Shown: positions 36,091 to 45,304 of the stretch, piece after piece
Layout: each line of letters begins with the position of its first letter
How positions within the stretch are numbered: position 1 is the stretch's first letter
From: Paraburkholderia sp. CNPSo 3274
GTDB taxonomy: Bacteria; Pseudomonadota; Gammaproteobacteria; Burkholderiales; Burkholderiaceae
DNA length: 64,000 bases
Assembly: GCF_024206475.1 (NCBI RefSeq)
Contig: NZ_JAMBPR010000035.1
Span: 1 to 64,000 of the forward strand
Direction of reading: 5' to 3'
The notes under the pieces: generated by a model
What the model saw: the letters and a program-made list of their open reading frames with translations, nothing else
What the model was told of the DNA's origin: nothing
Database searches by the model: none
Made by a program: the position numbers and the translations under genes

Positions 36091-36343
36091 AGTGGCTCCT
36101 TGGGGTGGGGTTTGAGGCTGGGGCGGCTTCATTATCTCAGCTATCGGCGCGGCGCTTGAGCGGCGTCCGCACAAGGCTGCGCCGTCCGGGACGCGACCTG
36201 CACTCAGCCTGGACTCAACGATAGGGCGCAACTGGCACTAGCCTCGCGCGTTTTTGTCAGCCGATACTCGGTACAACAAGACGGCCTGGCTGGCCTTGCT
36301 CGCGATCGGAGCAGGGCGTCCAGGCCCGCAAAAGGAGACAAGG

Positions 36344-36547
36344 ATGCTCAGGTATCTGATCGGAATCGGCCTGCCTTTTCTGGGCGTCATCGGCGCGCTG
36401 CCCTGGGTGGCCGCGCAGCAGGACCGCTACGTCTTTGGCGTGCCCTTCATCTACGCGTGGATCTTCGCGTGGTTCCTCGTGACCTCCGCGTGCCTTTTTG
36501 TCTGCTGGCATTTCTTCGACCGGCACCGCTACGCGAACGAGAACTAG
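36344..36547 (+). CDS. DUF3311 small membrane protein, partner of the sodium:solute symporter
   Basis: A 67-residue protein with two membrane helices (IGIGLPFLGVIGALPWV and FIYAWIFAWFLVTSACLFVCW). The start ATG follows AAAGGAGACAAGG. DUF3311 proteins are commonly encoded just before a sodium:solute symporter, and here the symporter starts 75 bases downstream, so it is probably an accessory subunit, as YhdT is for PanF (family knowledge). Confidence 0.85.
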   Translation: MLRYLIGIGLPFLGVIGALPWVAAQQDRYVFGVPFIYAWIFAWFLVTSACLFVCWHFFDRHRYANEN

Positions 36548-36622
36548 CGAGCGCCAGCTGCGCAGACAGCATCCGGGCGCCACCGCCGCCCCTCCCACCG
36601 TCTCCACCCTGGAGAGCCGCGC

Positions 36623-38035
36623 ATGTCCACATTCGTTTTCTCGCTCCTGATCGCCTTTTCGCTGTATCTCGCCATCCGCTCCCGGCGCGGCCACGGCAAG
36701 CAGAGTGTGCACGACTTCTTCGTCGCGTCGCGCCAGTTCGGCGTCGCGCTCGTGTTCTTTCTCACGGCAGGCGAGATCTACAGTATCGGCACGATGGTCG
36801 GCTTTCCGGGCGGCATCTATGCGAAAGGGCCGACCTACGGCATCTGGTTTCTCGGCTACATCCTGCTGGCTTACCCCATCGGCTATTTCATCGGGCCGCG
36901 CATCTGGGAGGTCGGCAAGCAGCACAACGCCATTACGCAGGCGGACCTCTTCAAGGGCCACTATCGCAGCCGCGCGCTCGAGCTGATCGTGGCGGGCTCG
37001 TCTATCCTGTTCCTGATACCCTGGGGCGAACTGCAGTTCACGGGCCTCGTCGCTGCGCTCAAGGGACTCGGCTGGCACGTTCAGCCGGTTTGGCTGATCA
37101 TCGTTTGCGCCGCGCTTGCGTTCACCTATATCGCCATTTCCGGCGTGCGCGCCTCCGCCTGGATCGCCGTGCTCAAGGACATCCTGATGCTGCTCGCGAT
37201 CGTCGTGACGGGCGTGGCCGCCGCGTGGATGGCGGGCGGCACGCACGAGGTCTTCCAGGCCGCGAGCCACCAGGTGAGCAACGCCATGACGACGCCGCAA
37301 CTGCGCTTCTCCATGAGCACGATGCTGTTCCAGTCGCTCGGCTTCTACATGATGCCGTTCGCGGCGCAGGGCTTCTTCACGGCGCGCGGGCCCAACACGA
37401 TCCGCCGTACCCAGATCGCGATGCCGCTCTACATGATGATGTACCCGTTCCTCGTGGTGGCCTCGTACTACGCGATCAGCGCGAACCTCAAGCTCGCCTC
37501 GCCCAACGACGCGTTCTTCGCCGCCGCCGTCCACCTGCTCCCGGACTGGCTGCTCGGCCTCGTCGCGGCGGGCGCCGCGCTCTCGGGGCTGCTCGTGCTG
37601 GCGGGCATCTGTCTCGCGATCGGGCCGATCGTCACGCGCAACCTCATTCCGAACCTGCCCGAGGCGCGCCAGAAGCGCACCGCGAAATTCGTGATCGTGG
37701 CCTATCTGGTGGTGTCGATCACCACCACGCTGCTCACGCCGAACCTCATGCTCTCGCTCATCAACACGACCTACTATGGCATCACGCAGTTCCTGCCCGG
37801 CATGCTGATCCTGCTCGCCGGGCGCCAGGTGCGGCCGGGTGCGGTGGCGGCCGGCATCGTCTGCGGCCAGGGCCTCGCGATCGTGTGCTACGCGCTGCAT
37901 ATCGGCTTCGGCGGCATCAATCTCGGGCTCGTATGCCTCGGCGTGAACGTACTCGTCGTCTTCGTGGGACATATCCTGTTGCGGCCGTCCGGGCGGCGCT
38001 ATGCCATGCCCGATCCGCTTCACCGTCATTCATAG
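36623..38035 (+). CDS. Sodium:solute symporter family transporter
   Basis: A 470-residue SSS-family carrier with about 13 helices. It opens with a long helix, then SRRGHGKQSVHDFFVASRQFG, typical of this family (R-x-x-x-x-x-x-D-F-F-x-A-S-R), followed by FFLTAGEIYSIGTMVGFPGGIY and AAQGFFTARGPNTIRRTQ. It imports an organic substrate with sodium. It sits between DUF3311 and an amidohydrolase gene 15 bases on, implying uptake of the amidohydrolase's substrate, possibly an amide or ester of a sulfonate given the island (inference). Confidence 0.88.
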   Translation: MSTFVFSLLIAFSLYLAIRSRRGHGKQSVHDFFVASRQFGVALVFFLTAGEIYSIGTMVGFPGGIYAKGPTYGIWFLGYILLAYPIGYFIGPRIWEVGKQHNAITQADLFKGHYRSRALELIVAGSSILFLIPWGELQFTGLVAALKGLGWHVQPVWLIIVCAALAFTYIAISGVRASAWIAVLKDILMLLAIVVTGVAAAWMAGGTHEVFQAASHQVSNAMTTPQLRFSMSTMLFQSLGFYMMPFAAQGFFTARGPNTIRRTQIAMPLYMMMYPFLVVASYYAISANLKLASPNDAFFAAAVHLLPDWLLGLVAAGAALSGLLVLAGICLAIGPIVTRNLIPNLPEARQKRTAKFVIVAYLVVSITTTLLTPNLMLSLINTTYYGITQFLPGMLILLAGRQVRPGAVAAGIVCGQGLAIVCYALHIGFGGINLGLVCLGVNVLVVFVGHILLRPSGRRYAMPDPLHRHS

Positions 38036-38050
38036 GAGTTGAGCCTGTCA

Positions 38051-39727
38051 ATGAATCCGCAAGCCTCGTCCTCTTCTGCCGGTCAGCCGGTCACGGTTTT
38101 CGCGGCGCGCCGCATCCTCACGCTCAACCCCGGCCAGCCGCATGCGACGCATGTGGCCGTGCGCGAGGGGCGCATTCTGGCGGTCGGCACGAGCGAGGAC
38201 GCCGCGCGGTGGGAGACGCAATTCGGCGCCTGCGCGCGGGACGACACGCTGCGCGACAAGGTGCTGATGCCCGGACTCGTCGAAGGCCATTGCCACCTGA
38301 TGGAGGGCGCGGTATGGGATGCAGTCTACGTGGGCTACTACGACCGTCGTGGGCCGGACGGCACGCTGTGGCACGGGCTGCGCACGCTCGACGCGGTGCT
38401 CGAACGCCTCTCGGAAGCCGAACGCGCCATGACCGACGACGGCCCGTTGCTCGCGTGGGGCTTCGATCCGATCTACTTCGGCGCGGCCCGTCTTAAGACA
38501 CGCGAGATGGACACGGTCTCGGCGAGCCGCCCGATCGCCATTCTCCATGCGAGCGTGCATTTGATGAACGTAAACAGCGCGATGCTCGCGCTCGCCGGCA
38601 TCGATGAGGACACGGACGTGGACGGCATCGCGCGCGACGCGCAGGGCCAGCCCACGGGCGAGCTGCAGGAATTCGCGGCGATGTTCCCGATCTACCAGGT
38701 GATTGGCGGCAAGCTCGCGATCGCGGCCAGCGAGAAGCCGCACGCGGTCTGGAATTTCGGCCGCGTCGCGCAGCTCGCGGGCGTGACGACCGCGACCGAT
38801 CTCGTGAACGACCTTTCGCCCGAGGGCAACCGGACCTTGCACAGCGTCACTGCCGACCCCGACTACCCGGTGCGCATCGTGCCCGCGTTCGCTCCGCAGC
38901 GTAATCCCGCGCAACGCGCGGCCGGCGTGCTGGAGGCGATGGCGGGCAATACCGACAAGCTGCGCTTCGGGCCCGTCAAGTTCATCGTCGATGGCTCGAT
39001 CCAGGGCTTCACCGCGCGCGTGCGCTGGCCCGGCTACGCGGGCGGGCAGCCCAACGGCCTGTGGCTGATTCCGCCCGAGCAGCTGGTCGAGGTGTTCGAG
39101 CCGTACCACTGCGCAGGCCTGCAACTGCATATCCACACGAACGGCGACGAAGCGACCGAAGTGGTGCTCGACGCGCTTGCGACGCTGCTCGCGCGCCATC
39201 CGCGGCCCGACCACCGGCACACGCTGCAGCACTGCCAGATGGCGGACGCGGCGCAATTGAGGCGTATCCGCGCGCTGGGCCTGTGCGTGAACTTCTTCGC
39301 GAACCACATTTACTATTGGGGCGATGCGCACTACAGCCAGACCATGGGCCCGGACCGCGCGAACCGCATGGACCCGGCCGGTTCGGCGCAGCGCATGGGC
39401 ATTCCCTACGCGTTGCATTCGGACGCGCCCATCACGGCGCTGAGCCCGCTTTTTACCGCTTGGTGCGCGGTGCGGCGCGAAACGGCCACCGGGCGCGTGC
39501 TGGGCGAGGCGGAGCGGCTCACGGTCGATGAGGCGCTGCATGCGATCACGCTCGGCGCCGCGTACACGCTGCGCCTCGATCACCTGATCGGCAGCGTCGA
39601 GGTGGGCAAGTTCGCCGATTTCGCGGTGCTCGACGAAGACCCGAGCACCTGTGCGCCGGAGCGCCTGAAGGACGTGCCGGTGTGGGGCACGGTGCTCGGC
39701 GGACGCGTCATGCGCGCCCCGCGATGA
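38051..39727 (+). CDS. Amidohydrolase family protein (YtcJ-like, Amidohydro_3)
   Basis: A 558-residue metal-dependent hydrolase. VFAARRILTLNPGQP and VREGRILAVG form the small beta-sandwich; LMPGLVEGHCHLMEG carries the HxH metal ligands; later ligands are in LQLHIHTNGDEA, HTLQHCQMADAAQ and HSDAPITALSP. YtcJ-like enzymes cleave amide or related C-N bonds, but most are uncharacterised. The ATG at 38051 is 12 bases from AGGAG; a TTG at 38039 overlaps that site. Its stop overlaps the following CobW-type GTPase start (ATGA), suggesting the GTPase may metallate it. Confidence 0.87.
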   Translation: MNPQASSSSAGQPVTVFAARRILTLNPGQPHATHVAVREGRILAVGTSEDAARWETQFGACARDDTLRDKVLMPGLVEGHCHLMEGAVWDAVYVGYYDRRGPDGTLWHGLRTLDAVLERLSEAERAMTDDGPLLAWGFDPIYFGAARLKTREMDTVSASRPIAILHASVHLMNVNSAMLALAGIDEDTDVDGIARDAQGQPTGELQEFAAMFPIYQVIGGKLAIAASEKPHAVWNFGRVAQLAGVTTATDLVNDLSPEGNRTLHSVTADPDYPVRIVPAFAPQRNPAQRAAGVLEAMAGNTDKLRFGPVKFIVDGSIQGFTARVRWPGYAGGQPNGLWLIPPEQLVEVFEPYHCAGLQLHIHTNGDEATEVVLDALATLLARHPRPDHRHTLQHCQMADAAQLRRIRALGLCVNFFANHIYYWGDAHYSQTMGPDRANRMDPAGSAQRMGIPYALHSDAPITALSPLFTAWCAVRRETATGRVLGEAERLTVDEALHAITLGAAYTLRLDHLIGSVEVGKFADFAVLDEDPSTCAPERLKDVPVWGTVLGGRVMRAPR

Positions 39728-40731
39728 ATCCCGCCGCCACGCCGCCGACCGTGCGTGAGCCGATCGACCTCGCGGTGATCGGCGGCTACCTCGGCGCGGG
39801 CAAGACCACGGTGGTCAACCATCTGCTGGAGGCGCCGCACGGCAAGCGCATTGCGGTGCTCGTCAACGACTTCGGCGCCGTGAATATCGACGCGCGGCTC
39901 GTGCGCGCGCGCAGCGACGACGTGATCGAGCTCGACAACGGCTGTATCTGCTGCACGATCGGCGGCGCACTCGTCGATGCACTCGCGCGCCTCGCCGCGC
40001 GCGAAGAGCGGCCGGACCTCCTGCTCATCGAAGCGAGCGGCGTATCGGACCCGGCGAAGATTGCCCAGGTGGGCTTGCTCAACGGCGCGTTTCGTCTCAC
40101 GGCGGTGCTCGTGGTGGTGGACGCGCCGGAGCTCGTGCGCACGCTTGTCGATCCGCTGGTCGGCGCGATGGCGCAGCAGCAGATCGACAGCGCGAGCGCG
40201 GTGATCGTCACGAAGCTCGACCTCATCGCGCCCGAGTCGCGCGAGCGCGCCGTCTCGGATGTGCGCGCGCTCGCGGCGACCGATATCGTCGTGGCCGCGA
40301 ATCACGGCCGCGTGCCGCTCGCACTGCTCTTCGACGCGAGCGCGCCGCAAACACCCGCACTCGCCGATGCCGGCCGCTGGCAGCATCGGCCTCTCGGGCA
40401 AAACGCCAGCGTGTTCCCCACCTTTCAGAGCCTGGCGCTAGCCGCGCCCGCTGTACTGGAAAAGGTGCGCCTGCGCGCGTGGCTCAAGGCGCTGCCGCGC
40501 ACGATCCTGCGCGCAAAGGGCTTCGTGCGCGTGGTGGATGCAGAGGGCCGCGTCAGCACGCGCGTGTGCCAGGTCGCGGGCCGCCGGCTGCGCATGACGC
40601 CGCCCACACAGGGCGAGCAGGCGGCGAACGGGACGGAGAGCGTCATGGTCTTCATCGGATTCATCGATACGCAGACCGAAGGGATGCTGCGCGACGGACT
40701 GCTCGCGTGTTGCGTGCGTGCCGCCGCGTAG
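39724..40731 (+). CDS. CobW/COG0523-family metal-chaperone GTPase
   Basis: A 335-residue G3E GTPase with Walker A GGYLGAGKTT, the metal-binding CxCC motif in LDNGCICCTIGG, Walker B-like LLIEASGVSDP, and the base-recognition TKLD. It ends in a CobW C-terminal domain. Members insert or deliver Zn, Fe or Co to target enzymes. The gene overlaps the amidohydrolase gene by four bases, so the amidohydrolase is a likely client (inference). Its presence beside the CobS/CobT-like pair 8 kb away is noteworthy but may be unrelated. Confidence 0.9.
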   Translation: MNPAATPPTVREPIDLAVIGGYLGAGKTTVVNHLLEAPHGKRIAVLVNDFGAVNIDARLVRARSDDVIELDNGCICCTIGGALVDALARLAAREERPDLLLIEASGVSDPAKIAQVGLLNGAFRLTAVLVVVDAPELVRTLVDPLVGAMAQQQIDSASAVIVTKLDLIAPESRERAVSDVRALAATDIVVAANHGRVPLALLFDASAPQTPALADAGRWQHRPLGQNASVFPTFQSLALAAPAVLEKVRLRAWLKALPRTILRAKGFVRVVDAEGRVSTRVCQVAGRRLRMTPPTQGEQAANGTESVMVFIGFIDTQTEGMLRDGLLACCVRAAA

Positions 40732-40783
40732 TGGCGCCATGTAGTGCCGCATTGAATGCCGTGCGCTAAGCGCGGCGAGCCAC

Positions 40784-42103
40784 TCATCGCGCGCCGCTCA
40801 TGGCAAGATGCCGCGAGTGATGCCGGCGGCCCACCCACGCGGCCGAGAGCGCGCTCACGAGACCCGCGAACATCGTATAGAGGCAGATGAGCCACGGATC
40901 GCCGCCGTTGCGCTGCAAAAGCCAGGTCGCGATGATCGGGCTGATGCCGCTCGCGAAGATGCCGGAGAACTGATAGACGAACGAAATGCCGGAGTAGCGC
41001 ACGTTGGCGTCGAACAGCTCGGCGAAGAGCGCCGCCTCGGGCCCATAGACGGAAGCGTAAACCACGCCTAGCGGAATGATCACGGCGATCCATACGAACA
41101 CTGGCGACCCGCCGCTGTGCTTCATGAGCCAGAAGCCGAAGAACGACGACAAGCCCGTGAAGAGCGAGCCCCAGAAATAGATGCGCGTTCTGCCGATGCG
41201 GTCCGAAAGGCGGCCGAAAAACGGAATCGTGAAAATCATCGTGAAAGCGGCGGCCATGACGGCGAGCAGGGCGTCGGTGCGCGAGAGCTTGAGCGTCTGC
41301 GTGAGATAGGCGATCGTGAAAACGGCGAAGACGTTAAAGAACACACCGTCGATGAAGCGTGCCCCCATGCCGGCAAGCACGTTGCCGGGATAGCGGCCGA
41401 GCACCTCGGCGATCGGCACGCGGACCTCGGCGCCCTGTTGCTTCACGCGTTCGAACTCGGGCGTTTCCAGCACACGCAGGCGGATATACATGCCGATTGC
41501 CACGAGCGCGAAGGAAAGGAAGAACGCGACGCGCCAGCCCCAGGCGAGAAACTGCGCATTGCTGAGCACGGAGGAGAGCAGGGCGACCACGCCCGACGCA
41601 AGGCAGAGCCCGATCGCGAGGCCAATTTGCGGAATGCTCGCATAGAGGCCGCGCTTGCCTTCGGGCGCGTATTCGAACGACATCAGCACGGCTCCGCCCC
41701 ATTCGCCGCCAAGGCCAAGGCCCTGCGCAACGCGCAGGATGAGCAGCAGCGCGGGCGCCCACAGGCCGATCTGCGCATAGGTCGGCACCATGCCGATCAA
41801 CACGGTGGCCACGCCCATGATTGAGAGTGTCATGATCAGCATGCTTTTGCGGCCGAGCCGGTCGCCGAAGTGCCCGAAGATGATGCCGCCGAGCGGACGG
41901 CTCAGGAAGCCCACAGCGAAGGTGCCGTAGGCGAGCATCGTCGAAATGAGGGGGTCGCCGCTCGGGAAATAAAGCTTGCTGAATACGATGCCGGCGACGA
42001 CGCCGTAGAGGAAGAAGTCGTACCACTCGATGGTCGCGCCGATCAGGCTCGCAACGACCACGCGCCTCATCTGCCGGGCGTCGGTGCGGGGCAATGCGTT
42101 CAT
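40784..42103 (-). CDS. iseU: MFS transporter, probable isethionate importer
   Basis: A 439-residue metabolite:H+ symporter (MHS) type carrier: SLIGATIEWYDFFLYGVVAG in helix 1, GHFGDRLGRKSMLIMTL, VAQGLGLGGEWGGAVLMSFEYAPEGKRG and GRLSDRIGRTRIYFWG. The ATG at 42103 is preceded by AAAAAGGAGACAGCC; an upstream in-frame start at 42127 is weaker. It is the third gene of a leftward set iclR - GMC oxidoreductase - MFS, matching the isethionate cluster type of terrestrial bacteria such as Cupriavidus, where IseU imports 2-hydroxyethanesulfonate. Specificity is by context. Confidence 0.78.
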   Translation of the reverse strand: MNALPRTDARQMRRVVVASLIGATIEWYDFFLYGVVAGIVFSKLYFPSGDPLISTMLAYGTFAVGFLSRPLGGIIFGHFGDRLGRKSMLIMTLSIMGVATVLIGMVPTYAQIGLWAPALLLILRVAQGLGLGGEWGGAVLMSFEYAPEGKRGLYASIPQIGLAIGLCLASGVVALLSSVLSNAQFLAWGWRVAFFLSFALVAIGMYIRLRVLETPEFERVKQQGAEVRVPIAEVLGRYPGNVLAGMGARFIDGVFFNVFAVFTIAYLTQTLKLSRTDALLAVMAAAFTMIFTIPFFGRLSDRIGRTRIYFWGSLFTGLSSFFGFWLMKHSGGSPVFVWIAVIIPLGVVYASVYGPEAALFAELFDANVRYSGISFVYQFSGIFASGISPIIATWLLQRNGGDPWLICLYTMFAGLVSALSAAWVGRRHHSRHLAMSGAR

Positions 42104-42237
42104 GGCTGTCTCCTTTTTGGGGCGCACCTGGTGCGGTGCGGTTCCTTGAAATGCAGGTATTTTCGTAAGGTATCCTTTGTTTGCTGCCTGTCGTTGCGGT
42201 GCTGCATGTACTACGTGAGCCCCTGCGCCGGGTGACT

Positions 42238-43875
42238 TCAGGGGTTGGTCTCGGCATGCTCCTGTTGCAGCCGGGAAAGGGTCGTGTGGTCCTCGAGAAT
42301 CATGTCGGCGGCTTTCTCCGCGATCATGATCACGGGAGCGTTGGTGTTGCCGGAAACCAGCTCGGGCATGATCGACGCATCGACGACGCGCAGCGCGGCG
42401 AGGCCATGCACGCGCAGGCGTTCGTCGACGACCGCGGTCGCGTCGCGGCCCATCTTGCAGGTGCCCGCGGGGTGATAGATGGACTGGCTGAACTGGCGCG
42501 CCGCATCCAGCAACTCGGCATCGCTCTGATACCGCTCGCCGGGCACGAACTCGGACACGATGTGCGGTGCAAGCGACGGCGCTGCGGCGATGCGGCGCGC
42601 CACGCGAATGCCGCCAATCACGACGGGATGGTCGCGCGGATCGGACAGATAGTTGGCGCGAATGGCGGGGTACTGGAGCGGGTCGGCGCAGCGGATTTCG
42701 ACGCTGCCGCGACTATGGGGCCGCAACTGGCAGACGGACGCCGTGAACGCCGAGAAGGGATGCGCGCCCTGGCCGGGCTTGTCGGCACTCAGCGGCTGCA
42801 TGTGAAACTGGATGTCCGGGCGTTCCAGTTCGGGGCTCGAGCGCGTGAAGATGACCACCTGGCTTGCGGCCAGCGTGAGCGGCCCGGTGCGCCAGAGCGC
42901 GTATTGCAACCCGATCAACGCCTTGCGCAACGGATGGTTGACCTCGTCGTTGAGCGTGCGTTCGCGCGTGCGGAACACGAGCCGCACCTGAAGATGGTCC
43001 TGCAGGTTCTGACCGACGCCCGGCAAGTCGTGCAGCACGGGAACGCCGGCGTTGCGCAACACGTGCGCAGGGCCAACTCCGGAGTGCTGAAGAATTTGCG
43101 GCGAGCCGATCGCACCGGAAGCGAGAATGACCTCGACGCGCGCACGTGCGCGCTTCTTCACGCCGCCCTGCACATACTCCACGCCGACCGCGCGGCGCCC
43201 TTCAAACAGGATCCGGCTCGCCTGCGCCCGCGTTTGAACGATCAGATTGCTGCGTTTGCGCGCGGGCTTGAGAAAGCCCTTCGCGGTGCTCCATCGAAAG
43301 CCGTTATAGGCCGTCTGCTGGAAGTAGCCGACCCCCTCCTGGACCGCGCCGTTGTAGTCGTCATTGAGCGGGATGCCGATTTCCTGTGCGGCGGCGATGA
43401 AATGATCGGCAATGGGCCGGCGCAAGCGCAGGTCGGAGACTTTCAGCGGTCCGCCCACGCCGTGCCAGGCGTTCGCGCCGCGCTCCTGATCTTCGGATTT
43501 CAGGAAATACGGCAGAACGTCGGCATAACTCCAGCCGCGATTGCCAAGCGCGGCCCAACGATCGTAGTCCTCACGCTGCCCACGCACGTAGAGCAGACCG
43601 TTGAGCGAGCTGGATCCGCCGAGCACCTTGCCGCGCGGCCAGTCGATCTGCCGGCCGGCCACGCCTTCGTCCGGCTCGGTGCGGTAGCACCAGTCGAGCG
43701 CGGGGTTGTGCATGGTCTTGAAGTAGCCGACCGGGACGTGGATCCACGGATTGTTGTCCTCGCCACCCGCTTCGAGCAGCAGCACGGCGTTGCGCGCGTC
43801 GGCACTCAGCCGGTGGGCAAGCACGCAACCGGCCGATCCGGCGCCGACGATCAGGTAGTCGACCTCTTGGTCCAT
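42238..43875 (-). CDS. iseJ: GMC-family FAD dehydrogenase, probable isethionate dehydrogenase
   Basis: A 545-residue glucose-methanol-choline oxidoreductase close to choline dehydrogenase. FAD-binding DYLIVGAGSAGCVLAHRL and LLLEAGG lie at the N-terminus, GKVLGGSSSLNGLLYVRG follows, and the active-site His and Asn are in HPAGTCKMG and SGNTNAPVIMIAEKAA at the C-terminus. IseJ of this family oxidises isethionate to sulfoacetaldehyde, passing electrons to the respiratory chain. The setting supports it: IclR gene upstream, MFS gene downstream, and xsc within 12 kb. A choline or general alcohol dehydrogenase is the alternative. The ATG follows GAGGAGACGGGATT. Confidence 0.8.
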   Translation of the reverse strand: MDQEVDYLIVGAGSAGCVLAHRLSADARNAVLLLEAGGEDNNPWIHVPVGYFKTMHNPALDWCYRTEPDEGVAGRQIDWPRGKVLGGSSSLNGLLYVRGQREDYDRWAALGNRGWSYADVLPYFLKSEDQERGANAWHGVGGPLKVSDLRLRRPIADHFIAAAQEIGIPLNDDYNGAVQEGVGYFQQTAYNGFRWSTAKGFLKPARKRSNLIVQTRAQASRILFEGRRAVGVEYVQGGVKKRARARVEVILASGAIGSPQILQHSGVGPAHVLRNAGVPVLHDLPGVGQNLQDHLQVRLVFRTRERTLNDEVNHPLRKALIGLQYALWRTGPLTLAASQVVIFTRSSPELERPDIQFHMQPLSADKPGQGAHPFSAFTASVCQLRPHSRGSVEIRCADPLQYPAIRANYLSDPRDHPVVIGGIRVARRIAAAPSLAPHIVSEFVPGERYQSDAELLDAARQFSQSIYHPAGTCKMGRDATAVVDERLRVHGLAALRVVDASIMPELVSGNTNAPVIMIAEKAADMILEDHTTLSRLQQEHAETNP

Positions 43876-44072
43876 GAATCCCGTCTCCTCGAAATCCAGG
43901 AGCGGCGTGACATGCCGCGTTTTCGGATCAATGTCGGGGAAGGGGATGCCGACCGCAAGCGGCGATCGTGCGCACAGGCCGAAAGTGAAACGGAAACTGC
44001 CGAAACGGAATCAGAAGTCCACGGCGAAGCGCGCACGTTTTGCCGCCGAAGCGGCGACGAGCCGGCGCCCGT

Positions 44073-44948
44073 TCAGGCCAGCGAGAGCCCCTGAAGCAGC
44101 GGCGCGAGTCTGCTCGCCGTTTGCTTCATGCGGCCCACCGACTCCAGCAGTTCCTCGAGGGTCGCGCGCGCGGTCGGGGCATGCACGGCGAGCGCCGCGA
44201 GCACGCGTTTGCTGGCGGGGTCGCGCACCGGCACCGCAATCGCAACCATGCCGCGCACGAACTCTTCGTTGTCGATGCCGATGCCGCGCACCGCGAGCTG
44301 TTCAAGCTCGGCCTCGAGCGCCTTGGGGGCGGTCAGGGTGCGGTGCGTCATCTTTGTCAGCACGAGGCGTTCGAGCAGCGCGTTGCGCTCGAGCACGGTC
44401 ATCTGCGAGAGAAAGAGCTTGCCGCTCGCGGTGCAGTGCAGCGGAACATGCATGCCCGGACGCATCTCCATACGCAACGGCTCCGTCGTCTCGACGCGCT
44501 CGATATAGAGAACGCGGTCGCCGTCGAGCGCGGTGAGATTGCAGGTTTCGCCTAGCGATTCCACCAGTGTGCGCAGCAGCACGCGGCACGAGCGCGTGAA
44601 GGTGTTGTTGGCCAGCGTGGCGAGCGCGAGCTGCGCGGCGCGCGGGCCCAGCGCGATGCTGCGGTCGTGCCCACGCGAATCGGGCATGTGGATCACGTAG
44701 CCGCGCGCTTCCAGCGAATCGATGAGCCGCAGCAGCGTCGCCTTGGGAATATGCAGCCGGGCCGACAACTGCGAAAGCGTATACGGCTGGCCCGCCGACG
44801 CCAGTTGCTCCAGCACCACGAGCGCGCGCAGCACGCGAGCGTCGTCCGCCGACGATTCTTCGCGCAGCGCGGGGGCGCTGTCTTGCGCCCTGTTTTGCGC
44901 TGGGTTTTGCCCTGGGTTTTGCGTCATCTCTCGCGCTGTGTCGCGCAT
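44073..44948 (-). CDS. iseR: IclR-family regulator, probable isethionate regulator
   Basis: A 291-residue IclR regulator. The ATG at 44948 follows AGGAGGAGACCG. An unusual Gln/Asn/Ala/Pro-rich N-terminal stretch (residues ~7-26, with repeated Q-N-P/A) precedes the winged helix (RVLRALVVLEQLASAG, HIPKATLLRLIDSLEARG). The effector domain has GETCNLTALDGDRVLYIERVE and LHCTASGKLFLSQM. It leads the leftward ise set and is divergent from the tauY-like gene, so it could control both directions. Confidence 0.82.
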   Translation of the reverse strand: MRDTAREMTQNPGQNPAQNRAQDSAPALREESSADDARVLRALVVLEQLASAGQPYTLSQLSARLHIPKATLLRLIDSLEARGYVIHMPDSRGHDRSIALGPRAAQLALATLANNTFTRSCRVLLRTLVESLGETCNLTALDGDRVLYIERVETTEPLRMEMRPGMHVPLHCTASGKLFLSQMTVLERNALLERLVLTKMTHRTLTAPKALEAELEQLAVRGIGIDNEEFVRGMVAIAVPVRDPASKRVLAALAVHAPTARATLEELLESVGRMKQTASRLAPLLQGLSLA

Positions 44949-45027
44949 CGGTCTCCTCCTGAAGGGCGTGGAATTGAGACGAATTGTTCGAGTTTCCGGG
45001 CACATTTCAGTATGAGCGCAAAGTTCA

Positions 45028-45052
45028 CGGGGTTACGTAGCGGATTACCCCG
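45028..45052. promoter_or_regulatory. Inverted repeat in the iseR / tauY-like divergent region
   Basis: CGGGGT (45028-45033) and ACCCCG (45047-45052) form a 6-bp dyad with a 13-base spacer, about 80 bases before the iseR start and 170 before the small frame at 45225. It is a candidate IclR-type operator. The arms are short, so chance is possible. No gene is seen in the rest of the 44949-45224 gap. Confidence 0.35.
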
Positions 45053-45224
45053 ATACGTCATGCAAATCATCCCCACGCTGTACCAGGCGATACCGGGCCA
45101 CTGGCTCTACCTGCGCAATTCTGGTCTGCCTAGAATTTTTCCCAACAGAGCGAGAACGACGACAGCTTTGCATGGGATCAGAGTCAGGCGCCAAAGCGCC
45201 AACTCTATTCGACAGGAGACAGGC

Positions 45225-45302
45225 ATGACGAACAGGCAGTCGACAGGGACCGCTCTCGCAGCGGAGCGTGCAAGCGTCTTCACGAAGCCTGTGGAGCATT
45301 GA
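45225..45302 (+). CDS. 25-residue small ORF coupled to the tauY-like gene
   Basis: The ATG at 45225 is preceded by GACAGGAGACAGGC, a strong ribosome site. The frame encodes MTNRQSTGTALAAERASVF and six further residues, stopping at 45300-45302, two bases before the ATG of the flavoprotein. The spacing predicts translational coupling. It could be a leader peptide or a very small subunit; taurine dehydrogenases have a poorly understood small subunit TauX, but nothing here allows that identification. Confidence 0.5.
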   Translation: MTNRQSTGTALAAERASVFTKPVEH

Positions 45303-45304
45303 TC

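Noticed and set aside
36257..38029. 590-codon open frame on the minus strand
   Set aside because: Antisense to the DUF3311 and sodium:solute symporter genes; extremely rich in His, Arg, Glu and Asp with no domain, so a shadow frame.
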